10,068 nucleotides of DNA from DAIOGN01 sp036745245. Its GTDB lineage: Bacteria > Zixibacteria > MSB-5A5 > JAUVRN01. The DNA is taken from assembly GCA_036745245.1 (NCBI GenBank), contig DAIOGN010000118.1, forward strand, positions 1 to 10,068, in the 5' to 3' direction. Positions within the stretch are counted from its first letter, which is position 1. Every line of letters starts with the position of its first letter. A program made the translations under genes and the position numbers. The notes under the pieces are model-generated. The model saw only the letters and a list, made by a program, of their open reading frames with translations, ran no database searches and had not been told where the DNA came from. Positions 1-5,784 of this stretch are shown here, in pieces.

Positions 1-2
1 AC

Positions 3-191
3 ACGACGTTTTTGACGATTTGCCGTCTCGGCGAGGACGAATACGTCGGCAAGGTGATCGACGAGCGCCTGACGACCGAGAGGGTCGACGACATCCGCCG
101 GAACGTCCTGTCCATCCTTCAGCGCCTCTGCCCCGACACCCGGTTCCCCCCGATATTGGACATCGTTCCCTGCGATGAATCCGGGGAGTGA
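3..191 (+). CDS. 3' end of an unrecognised protein gene (partial)
   Basis: An open frame runs from the window edge to TGA at 189-191 and gives the last 62 residues of a protein whose start lies outside the window. This frame is preferred over the others because its third codon positions are strongly G/C, as in the confident genes here, and because frame 1 meets a stop within five codons. The fragment is acidic, has a probable helix around VDDIRRNVLSILQRL, and ends in PCDESGE. I recognise no domain. It ends 14 bases from the 3' end of the oppositely oriented tRNA gene, so the two transcripts converge. No terminator hairpin with a T-run is visible between them. Confidence 0.6.
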   Translation, partial: TTFLTICRLGEDEYVGKVIDERLTTERVDDIRRNVLSILQRLCPDTRFPPILDIVPCDESGE

Positions 192-205
192 TCGGGCGGG
201 GGAGT

Positions 206-280
206 TGGTAGCGCTACGGGGAATCGAACCCCGGTTTGATGGCTGAGAACCACCCGTCCTAACCCCTAGACGATGGGGCC
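206..280 (-). tRNA. tRNA-Glu (anticodon CUC), with a mismatched acceptor stem
   Basis: Read on the - strand, the gene begins GGCCCCATCGTCTAG and ends with an encoded CCA at 208-206. The anticodon arm is GGTGG-TTCTCAG-CCATC, so the anticodon is CTC, which reads GAG (Glu). The variable loop is AAAC and the T arm is CGGGG-TTCGATT-CCCCG; both are well formed and typical of bacterial tRNA-Glu. The acceptor stem is not: GGCCCCA faces TAGCGCT, giving G1-U72 wobble, a C4-C69 clash and a C6-A67 mismatch. TGGGGCT on the 3' side would pair along the whole stem. The type is well supported. Whether the tRNA is fully functional, edited or decaying is open. Confidence 0.88.
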
Positions 281-594
281 ATGCGATTGCAGCGAGCGGC
301 CAAAATACGCCAATCGGACCGGGTAACAAGCGCTTTTTGGACAGCTGAAGCGGATCGGCTCAAGTCCTTAAAAGCCCTTCGGGGAAATGCACTTATGCTC
401 TGAAAGCCCGCGTCTGGCCTCAGTATTCGTGCGAATGAATGGCTGCCAGGTGCTGGTTCTGGTTGCTTTCCGCGGCTCAGATATTTATTCTGGTGTTTAC
501 AATCGAGCCGTGGCTGCAGCAGGGAAAGCTTCAAAGTCCGGCCCCAGGCATGTGTGAGTTCAACATTCATCGCTTAGAGACAGTGAGGCTCCCA
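281..594. other. Non-coding stretch between tRNA-Glu and the PEP-CTERM gene
   Basis: Beyond the possible tRNA promoter, no gene is supported here. The reading frame of the PEP-CTERM gene stays open back to 439, but codons 439-594 have no ribosome-binding site, encode an unconvincing Trp/Cys-rich peptide, and precede a clear signal peptide that starts at 595. A short palindrome (ATTCGTGCGAAT, 425-436) and a CTCAAGTCCTTAAA motif (359-372) are present. The latter recurs with one change at 5633-5646. I could not find a convincing promoter for the gene at 595. Confidence 0.5.
302..329 (-). promoter_or_regulatory. Possible promoter for the tRNA-Glu gene
   Basis: On the - strand TTGTTA (324-329) and TATTTT (302-307) are separated by 16 bases, and the -10 box ends about 21 bases before the first tRNA base. 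The spacing matches the other promoter-like sites in the window. This is a motif match only. Confidence 0.4.
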
Positions 595-1230
595 ATGCGT
601 TTTCTCCGCGCGGTATCGCTCCTGGCGGCATTGATGCTCGTGCTGGTGTGCACACCGGTTCAGGCCATCCAGCTGCAGTTTATCGACTTCGAGGGACTGT
701 CGGATCTGACGTCCGTTACCAATCAGTACGCTGCCCAGTACGCCACATTCTCGAACACTACGATCCTGACTTCAGGAGCTGGTGGTGGTTCGCTAAACGA
801 AATCGATTTTCCGCCTCACTCCGGCCTGAATGTCGTCCACGACTTCGGGGGAGGTATCCGCATCGACTTCGGCTACACGGCCTACGATTGGTCGGCGTTC
901 TTCACGTACACCGAGGGCCTTACCGTCACAGCTTGGGATGAGTCCAACAATGCGCTGGGATCCGTAAGCAGTACATACTCGGAGAATTATGCGACGTCTG
1001 CCACTCCATTCCCGAATGATCTCCTTTCCTTCTCATCGGCCGGCGGCTTCCGAGCGATCACGATCCAGGGGTCAGCGACTGGCGGCTCGTTCACTATGGA
1101 CGACATGAGCTATTCATTGGCCGACGATCCCGCGGCCGTGCCGGAGCCTGGCACGCTGGCGCTCTTCGCAAGCGGTTTGGCCATCTCAGGTCTGACGGCC
1201 GCCCGCAGGCGGATGTTTCGAGGTCGCTAG
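595..1230 (+). CDS. PEP-CTERM sorting-domain exported protein
   Basis: This 211-residue protein has a signal peptide (residues 1-24, ending in PVQA). The middle domain of about 150 residues is rich in Ser, Thr, Gly and aromatic residues, begins IDFEGL, and looks like an all-beta extracellular fold. The C-terminus is a classic PEP-CTERM tripartite signal: VPEPGT (182-187), a short hydrophobic segment (188-202) and an Arg-rich tail (RRR at 204-206). In known systems an exosortase in the inner membrane recognises this tail and releases the protein to the cell surface or extracellular matrix. No exosortase gene lies in this window. The ATG at 595 is chosen because GTGAGG sits about 8 bases upstream and it places the signal peptide at the N-terminus; ATG codons further upstream in the frame lack both. 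The function of the middle domain is not recognised. Confidence 0.9.
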   Translation: MRFLRAVSLLAALMLVLVCTPVQAIQLQFIDFEGLSDLTSVTNQYAAQYATFSNTTILTSGAGGGSLNEIDFPPHSGLNVVHDFGGGIRIDFGYTAYDWSAFFTYTEGLTVTAWDESNNALGSVSSTYSENYATSATPFPNDLLSFSSAGGFRAITIQGSATGGSFTMDDMSYSLADDPAAVPEPGTLALFASGLAISGLTAARRRMFRGR

Positions 1231-1260
1231 CCGAAGTTACCTGAGGCGAGGCTTCTTCGG
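1231..1260. terminator. Possible bidirectional terminator hairpin between convergent genes
   Basis: CCGAAG (1231-1236) pairs with CTTCGG (1255-1260), and CCT/AGG pair inside across a symmetric three-by-three internal loop. It starts directly after the stop codon of the PEP-CTERM gene and lies 14 bases from the stop of the opposing gene. There is no T-run on either side, so it is at best a weak or factor-assisted terminator. Confidence 0.35.
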
Positions 1261-1273
1261 AGCACACATCGGC

Positions 1274-2974
1274 TCAACGCTGGTGGTCTTCGGACGGCAA
1301 TCCGGGATTGGCAAGCGCCCGCTGTTGTTCGAGGGCAACTCGCTCGGCTTCCCGTTTCGCGAATTCCGCCGTCACTCCCGCGTGTAGCTGAACCTGGCTG
1401 GCGGCGTTCGCCGCCATCTCTTTCTGCATCTCCTGGTCGCGGGTCCTCACCTGTTCCGGAGTCGGACCGTTGACTTTGGCCAGTCGCACGTTTTCGAATC
1501 CCTTGCGCTTGGCCACGATGCGATAGCTCACGGCCAGGTCGGATCGTCCCTTCTGAAGCTCTCTGATTTCGAATGACGTTGCGGATTCGTTTGTGACATA
1601 CAGCCCTCGACAGTCCCCCTTGGGCGTGAGAAACACATGATACCCGGCGGTCGTGGTCACGGTCTGCGCGAATCCGGGCTCGATGGTGACCACCGCCCTT
1701 CCCTTCACCAGCTGCACGGTGCCGAAGTCTTCGAACCAGTTCTCGGGCGATTCTTGGGCATAGACTGCCCGGTATTCCCCGTTGTCCATCTTCACGGCGG
1801 CACTCTTGCTGCCGTAGCAGTTGAAATCTCCGTACACATCCACCAGGCCCAGGAACTGCCCGGCAAAGCCGTTGTTGGTGATTCCAGCACTGGCGTAAAG
1901 AGCCGTGCCAAAATCAGCCGTGTGCGCGGTCACGACACCGTAGGAAATGCCAGTGGCGTATATACCGCGCGCACCGCCGGCCGCCACCAGCCCGTTGCCA
2001 CTTCCGTAGCCATACACACCGTCCCCGGTGCCCCCCGACGCGTACACCGCGGATCCGCTGGTGGAATAGGCAATCACCCCGTTCGGACCCCCTGTTGCGT
2101 ACACTCCGGGACCCGAGGAAGAGCTGGCGTAAACGCCGGTACCCGAGCCGGTCGAGGCCACCACGCCATACGAACCTCCGGCGGCATAGACGCCCCTGGT
2201 GCCACCGTTGGCATTCACACCGTTTCCCCCACTGCTGATACCATACACGCCGTCACCGCTTCCGCCAGTCAAACCGTACACACCGTAGGTGCCGCCATCG
2301 CCGTAGACGCCAGTGGAGCCCAGCCCGTACACTCCGTACGGACCGCCCTGACCGTATACGCCGATGTAGCCGGACGACGCTCCAGCGATGCCGTAGGTGC
2401 CACCCGAACTGTTGATACCGTAGGATCCTCCATTTGCAGCCAGACCGACGAGTCCCCCCATGGCAGAGATGGCAGTGCCTGAACCCGACTGAACGTCGAG
2501 TCTCGCGGCCGAAGGAGTGGAGCCGATCCCCACGTTGCCGTTGAGTCGGTACAGATCCCCGCTCGAAGATGTCCATTGTGCGGAGGCAAAGCTATACCCC
2601 ACCGACGCGAGCGGCTGGCGTGGCGACATTTCGGGATCGGCGCCGACTTGGATCCCCAGGTATCGAGACGAGTCGTCGAACGTGCCGGCCGTAATCGGCG
2701 TGGGGCCGTCGCCAAGTAGCACCGTGAAGAGACCATTGCTTGTGGTCACCGAATACGACTGTGACCACAGCGAGCTGCCGCCGGTGGGCGCATCGTAGAT
2801 GGTGAACAGAACCGAGTAGCTGCCGTCGGCCACCGGGTTGCCGGAGCCGTCCTTGAGGATGCCCTGAAAGTTGATCTTTCCGGGTACGTCCGCTTGAATT
2901 GCGGTGGGAGTGGCCAGCGCGAACGCGATAGCCAGGAGCACTCTGTTGATCGAGACGTGATTGGACTTGCTCAC
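1274..2974 (-). CDS. Secreted repeat protein with N-terminal shared module, GVYG-type repeats and conserved C-terminal domain
   Basis: This 566-residue protein starts at GTG (2974-2972), with AGGAG seven bases upstream. A signal peptide (1-28, cleavage after AIQA) is followed by a domain of about 100 residues (29-133: VPGKINFQGILKDGSGNP to RQPLASVGYSFA) that is shared with the next gene. A linker (134-163) carries NVGIGSTPSAARLDV, a motif common in fibre-like proteins. Residues 165-378 are Gly/Tyr/Ser-rich repeats of GVYG or GVYA type, likely an extended beta structure. Residues 388-502 form a conserved-looking C-terminal domain with ENWFEDFG, YHVFLTPKGDC and YRIVAKRKGFE. A charged, probably helical tail (503-558) ends the protein. 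No membrane anchor, LPXTG, PEP-CTERM or YadA-type barrel is visible, so the protein is probably secreted or held by partners. A structural or adhesive surface role is inferred, not shown. Confidence 0.88.
   Translation of the reverse strand: MSKSNHVSINRVLLAIAFALATPTAIQADVPGKINFQGILKDGSGNPVADGSYSVLFTIYDAPTGGSSLWSQSYSVTTSNGLFTVLLGDGPTPITAGTFDDSSRYLGIQVGADPEMSPRQPLASVGYSFASAQWTSSSGDLYRLNGNVGIGSTPSAARLDVQSGSGTAISAMGGLVGLAANGGSYGINSSGGTYGIAGASSGYIGVYGQGGPYGVYGLGSTGVYGDGGTYGVYGLTGGSGDGVYGISSGGNGVNANGGTRGVYAAGGSYGVVASTGSGTGVYASSSSGPGVYATGGPNGVIAYSTSGSAVYASGGTGDGVYGYGSGNGLVAAGGARGIYATGISYGVVTAHTADFGTALYASAGITNNGFAGQFLGLVDVYGDFNCYGSKSAAVKMDNGEYRAVYAQESPENWFEDFGTVQLVKGRAVVTIEPGFAQTVTTTAGYHVFLTPKGDCRGLYVTNESATSFEIRELQKGRSDLAVSYRIVAKRKGFENVRLAKVNGPTPEQVRTRDQEMQKEMAANAASQVQLHAGVTAEFAKREAERVALEQQRALANPGLPSEDHQR
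1841..2482 (-). repeat. Coding repeat block: GVYG/GVYA-type glycine-tyrosine repeats
   Basis: This region encodes residues 165-378 of the 566-residue protein. Imperfect units of roughly 8-13 residues keep the pattern G-V/I-Y-G/A followed by GG or SSGG, for example GQGGPYGVYG, GDGGTYGVYG and ANGGTRGVYA. Unit length varies and the DNA copies have diverged, so the pattern is kept at protein level rather than as recent tandem duplication. Confidence 0.8.
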
Positions 2975-3054
2975 TTTGCTTCTCCTGTCCCAGGGTCCGG
3001 GCCCGTTGCGGGTTCGAGCCTGGACGTCCTGTAAGAAATGGGAATCGTTCAGGC

Positions 3055-3082
3055 AATATAGCAAGACTGCAAAGAATGCCAA
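3055..3082 (-). promoter_or_regulatory. Probable promoter of the 566-residue repeat protein gene
   Basis: On the - strand TTGGCA (3077-3082) and TATATT (3055-3060) are separated by 16 bases. The -10 box ends 80 bases before the GTG start. It gives the gene its own transcription start despite the tandem gene upstream. The same TATATT box and spacer length occur upstream of the paralogous gene. Confidence 0.55.
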
Positions 3083-3131
3083 TGCCCCGGTTGCGGCAGT
3101 TCACCGGGGCATGGGCTCGGCACCCCATGCC
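3082..3131. terminator. Two overlapping, mutually exclusive hairpins between the tandem repeat-protein genes
   Basis: ATGCCCCGG (3082-3090) pairs with CCGGGGCAT (3104-3112), nine base pairs around a 13-base loop. GGCATGGG (3108-3115) can instead pair with CCCATGCC (3124-3131), eight base pairs around an 8-base loop. The arms share 3108-3112, so only one stem can form at a time. On the - strand they lie 57-108 bases after the stop of the 769-residue gene and directly before the promoter of the next gene, which fits a terminator. The T-run after the stem is poor (TTGGCATTCTTTG). Confidence 0.45.
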
Positions 3132-3172
3132 AATTCAGCCGACCACAGCCGGCTCACACCACGGAATGGGTG

Positions 3173-3181
3173 TCTGACCCC
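3173..3181 (+). repeat. TCTGACCCC motif, copy 1
   Basis: This copy lies seven bases beyond the stop codon of the 769-residue gene, within GGGTGTCTGACCCC (3168-3181). The same 9-mer occurs at 10036-10044 and inverted at 9976-9984. It resembles the GGGGTCAGA-type ends of dispersed palindromic elements as I remember them. That resemblance is unverified. Confidence 0.45.
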
Positions 3182-3187
3182 GATTCT

Positions 3188-5497
3188 CTAGAACTTCGTC
3201 ACCATGGCCCGGAATGTTCCCGACGCCGGATTTGCCGCACCGCCTGAGGCGTTTGTAAATCGAACCGTCACCGTGTTGGCGGCAGACACCCATCCCCAGA
3301 AGTTGGCACCGCCCGTCACGCTACCGTTCGGAACCCCCAGCGACACGACGTCTCCGGTGCTCGCACCGGTCACCGTGATCGCCAGATCCGACGAACCGCC
3401 GGCCGCTGTGCTGGGAAAGTCGAGCGCCGCGGCGGTACTTAACAGGGTTTGCACAGCGGTTCCGTTGCCTACGACCACTCCCCCCAACACCTGGAGCGCT
3501 GCTGCCGGTGTGGTCGTATTAATCCCGACACCACCTGCCGCCCGGATCAGGTACTGATTGTTGGCCGTGGTTGCAAAGTCTGCATCCACGGAAGTGTCAG
3601 CCCAGACATTACTGCCACGATGATTGGCCTTCGCGCGGTATCCGGCTGCCATGGAATAGTTACCTGCCGCTGCGTTGTTTGCCCCGCCAGGAATGGTGGC
3701 AGCGTCCCCACTGGCTACATTGAATGCTCCTCCGCCCACTGTCGAAATGGTTCCGCTGGCCGTGTTGTGACTGCCGCCGCCGACGGTAGACTCGTAGGCG
3801 CCGCTCGCCGAATTCAGCATGCCTCCGCTTACCGTAGAGTGATCGCTGCTCGCCGTGTTGAGCCTGCCGCCCCCGACCGTGGACCCATTTTTCGTCGCAT
3901 TGTTGCCCAATCCGCCGGCCACTGTACACCCTGTGTCCGTTGCGGTGTTCAGCAGTCCGCCGCCCACCGTGGCGTCACACATGCTGGCGACGTTTCGGTC
4001 GCCGCCTGCCACCGTGGTATAAATGTCCCTCGCGATATTCGCCCGACCGCCAGAGACCGTAGTGCCCTCTCCACTGGCCGTGTCATTGGTTCCGCCGCCG
4101 ACCGTAGAGTTGAGACCACTCGCCAGATTAAAAACACCGCCACCAATCACCGCGTTGTCACCGCTGGCGAGGTTGTACCCCCCGCCCGAAATGGTGGATC
4201 CGGGACCACTCGCAGTATTAAGGCCGCCGCCTGCCACGGTGGCATCGATGGCGCTCGCAATGTTTCGATCTCCGCCCGCGACGGTGGACCACCATGCCGT
4301 TGCCTTGTTGATTCGGCCCCCGCCCACGGTGGCGTAGTCCGCACTTGCCGTATCCCATGCGCCACCTCCTACCGCCGAATTCAGCCCGCTGGCATGGTTA
4401 TATGCTCCGCCCGAAACTGTGGAACCATCACCGCTTGCTGTGTTCAGACCTCCTCCGGATACGGTGCCATCCAGACCACTGGCCACATTGCGGTCTCCCC
4501 CGCCGATGACAGCGAACAAACCGGACGCCGTGTGATTGAATCCACCACTGATGGTGCCATACTCACCCGTCGTGGTATTGGCAAAGCCGCCGCCTATGGT
4601 CGAGACGCGGTTTACGGCCCGGTTCCGGAAGCCGCCGCTCACGACGGTCCATTCGCCAAGGGCAGCGTTGGAATCGAAGGCCGATCCACCTCCACCGGCC
4701 ACCACCGAAAAGTTTCCGCGTGCCTTATTGTTGGATCCCCCGCCCACGGTGGACGAAATGCCGTTGGCGTCGTTGTCGATGCCGCCTGACACGGTCGTGA
4801 AGCTGCCACTCGAAGTGTTTCGGACTCCACCTCCCACCGTGGTGCGGTCACCGAGCGAGTTATTGTCGTCGCCTCCGCTAATCGTCGCACCGTGCCCGGT
4901 GGCCTGATTGTCGAATCCGCCACTGACCGTGGAGATGTTTCCACTGGCGATGTTGGTGTTGCCACCGCCCACCGTGGAGGCGTTTCCCGTCACCTGGTTG
5001 TTTGATCCTGCTACAAATGCATCAGTCCCCGTGTTGGTATGACCCGGTCCAATGGACACTTTGCTCGTAATCGTGCCGCCCGAGGCGCTGTCCACAGAAC
5101 TCACTCGGTAGGAGTACGCCACTGTGACCAGGCGCTGACGCGGAGTCATTTCAGGATCAGGCGAAACGGCCATGCCCAGGTAGCGCACCGAACCGTTGAA
5201 CACCGCGTCCGAAATGGGATTGATGCCGCCGAGCAACACGGCAAACAATCCGTCGGTGGTGGTGAGGCTCTGACCTTCAGTCCAGAGCAACGTGCCACCC
5301 GCCGGAGCGTCGTAGATGTTGAACGTGACCGTGTACGAACCGTTGGCCACGGGATTGCCCAGACCGTCTTTGAGAATCCCCTGGTAATTCATCAATCCAG
5401 GAACGGTTGCATGGGAGGGAGTGCTTGATAAGGCCACGGCCAGCAGCACAACCAGGCCTGCGATGCGGTGAAGCGGGTATTTCGCGGTGAGGCGCAC
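3188..5497 (-). CDS. Secreted beta-solenoid-like protein with 31 15-residue GGxxNxASG repeats
   Basis: This 769-residue protein starts at GTG (5497-5495), with AAGGAG seven bases upstream. An ATG at 5548 would put a basic 17-residue extension before the signal peptide. Its parts are a signal peptide (1-30, ending PSHA); the shared N-terminal domain (31-131, VPGLMNYQGILKDG to TPRQRLVTVAYSY); repeats (160-629) of consensus TVxGGxxNxASGxxS; and a C-terminal region (630-769) with GGVGINTTTPAAALQV, then ALDFPSTAA and LAITVTGASTGD, a module I associate with fibre-like proteins. The repeats resemble head repeats of trimeric autotransporters (YadA/Hep_Hag type), which form beta rolls. Unlike those proteins it has no C-terminal translocation barrel or coiled-coil stalk, so it is not a standard autotransporter. 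An extracellular fibre, coat or adhesin is inferred. Confidence 0.88.
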   Translation of the reverse strand: MRLTAKYPLHRIAGLVVLLAVALSSTPSHATVPGLMNYQGILKDGLGNPVANGSYTVTFNIYDAPAGGTLLWTEGQSLTTTDGLFAVLLGGINPISDAVFNGSVRYLGMAVSPDPEMTPRQRLVTVAYSYRVSSVDSASGGTITSKVSIGPGHTNTGTDAFVAGSNNQVTGNASTVGGGNTNIASGNISTVSGGFDNQATGHGATISGGDDNNSLGDRTTVGGGVRNTSSGSFTTVSGGIDNDANGISSTVGGGSNNKARGNFSVVAGGGGSAFDSNAALGEWTVVSGGFRNRAVNRVSTIGGGFANTTTGEYGTISGGFNHTASGLFAVIGGGDRNVASGLDGTVSGGGLNTASGDGSTVSGGAYNHASGLNSAVGGGAWDTASADYATVGGGRINKATAWWSTVAGGDRNIASAIDATVAGGGLNTASGPGSTISGGGYNLASGDNAVIGGGVFNLASGLNSTVGGGTNDTASGEGTTVSGGRANIARDIYTTVAGGDRNVASMCDATVGGGLLNTATDTGCTVAGGLGNNATKNGSTVGGGRLNTASSDHSTVSGGMLNSASGAYESTVGGGSHNTASGTISTVGGGAFNVASGDAATIPGGANNAAAGNYSMAAGYRAKANHRGSNVWADTSVDADFATTANNQYLIRAAGGVGINTTTPAAALQVLGGVVVGNGTAVQTLLSTAAALDFPSTAAGGSSDLAITVTGASTGDVVSLGVPNGSVTGGANFWGWVSAANTVTVRFTNASGGAANPASGTFRAMVTKF
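3611..5020 (-). repeat. 31 tandem 45-base coding repeats (15-residue rungs)
   Basis: This block encodes residues 160-629. I count 31 units. Twenty-eight are exactly 15 residues; unit 8 has 20 (insertion with SAFDSNAALG, residues 265-284), unit 27 has 16 (GAYES) and the last has 14. Positions 4-5 are almost always GG, position 8 is usually N, and positions 10-12 are often ASG. The DNA copies differ considerably, mainly at third positions and in the variable rung residues, so the array is old or under protein-level selection. Confidence 0.9.
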
Positions 5498-5609
5498 GAG
5501 GAAACTCCTTCTTTGTTTGGACCGTTTGGGTCTTCCAGGGGATAGCACGGCCCTGTCACTACCTGTTGAGCTTCTAGTACAACTTATTGTGCAGCAAAAT
5601 GATGTCGGG

Positions 5610-5637
5610 AATATAGCTGCTCAGGCAGGCTTCTCAA
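5610..5637 (-). promoter_or_regulatory. Probable promoter of the 769-residue repeat protein gene
   Basis: On the - strand TTGAGA (5632-5637) and TATATT (5610-5615) are separated by 16 bases, leaving a leader of about 105 bases before the GTG at 5497. The -10 box and spacer are the same as at 3055-3082. Confidence 0.55.
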
Positions 5638-5644
5638 GCCCTTA

Positions 5645-5660
5645 AACCGATCGGTCGGTT
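5645..5660. promoter_or_regulatory. Palindrome, possible operator in the divergent intergenic region
   Basis: AACCGA (5645-5650) and TCGGTT (5655-5660) form an inverted repeat, and ACCGATCGGT (5646-5655) is itself a perfect palindrome. It lies 7 bases upstream of the -35 box of the leftward promoter and about 60 bases upstream of the rightward promoter. Short palindromes of this shape are typical of dimeric repressor sites such as TetR-family operators. No regulator gene is present to support that. Confidence 0.35.
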
Positions 5661-5721
5661 GATCTTACGAACGCTCCGGATGCCGGGCGGGAGACGAATC
5701 CTCCCCAGAGCGGCGTTCTGC

Positions 5722-5749
5722 TTGACAAGGGCCTAGCTGACAGTAACTT
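5722..5749 (+). promoter_or_regulatory. Promoter of the rplU-bamA-skp-lpxD operon
   Basis: A perfect -35 box TTGACA (5722-5727) is followed after 16 bases by TAACTT (5744-5749). The -10 box ends 35 bases before the rplU ATG. It is the best housekeeping-type promoter in the window and the only convincing one reading into the four rightward genes. Confidence 0.65.
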
Positions 5750-5784
5750 AAGGGGCTTTTGAGGGAACCAGGAAGGAATAAGAC

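Noticed and set aside
206..280. tRNA gene as the attachment site of the 595-5497 surface islet
   Set aside because: Integrases normally use the tRNA 3' end, which here faces left, away from the islet, and no integrase gene or direct repeat of the 3' end was found.
366..390. Small CCC-TTC-GGG hairpin as a terminator
   Set aside because: Only three G-C pairs, with no gene ending nearby.
259..570. - strand frame of 103 codons over the tRNA and leader region
   Set aside because: It overlaps the tRNA gene, lacks a ribosome-binding site and shows no protein-like pattern.
1637..2482. 281-codon + strand frame opposite the GVYG repeat gene
   Set aside because: It is a shadow of the repeat coding region, low-complexity in Thr, His, Ala and Gly, with no start signal.
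3449..4789. Long open frame on the + strand (446 codons) opposite the repeat gene
   Set aside because: The 45-base period keeps all frames in register, so an antisense frame stays open by default. It has no ribosome-binding site, and its composition (Arg, His, Cys-rich) is that of a shadow.
3611..5020. Regular 45-base periodicity resembling a CRISPR array
   Set aside because: There are no identical repeats with unrelated spacers. The period is three times 15 codons and continues an open frame with a conserved protein pattern.
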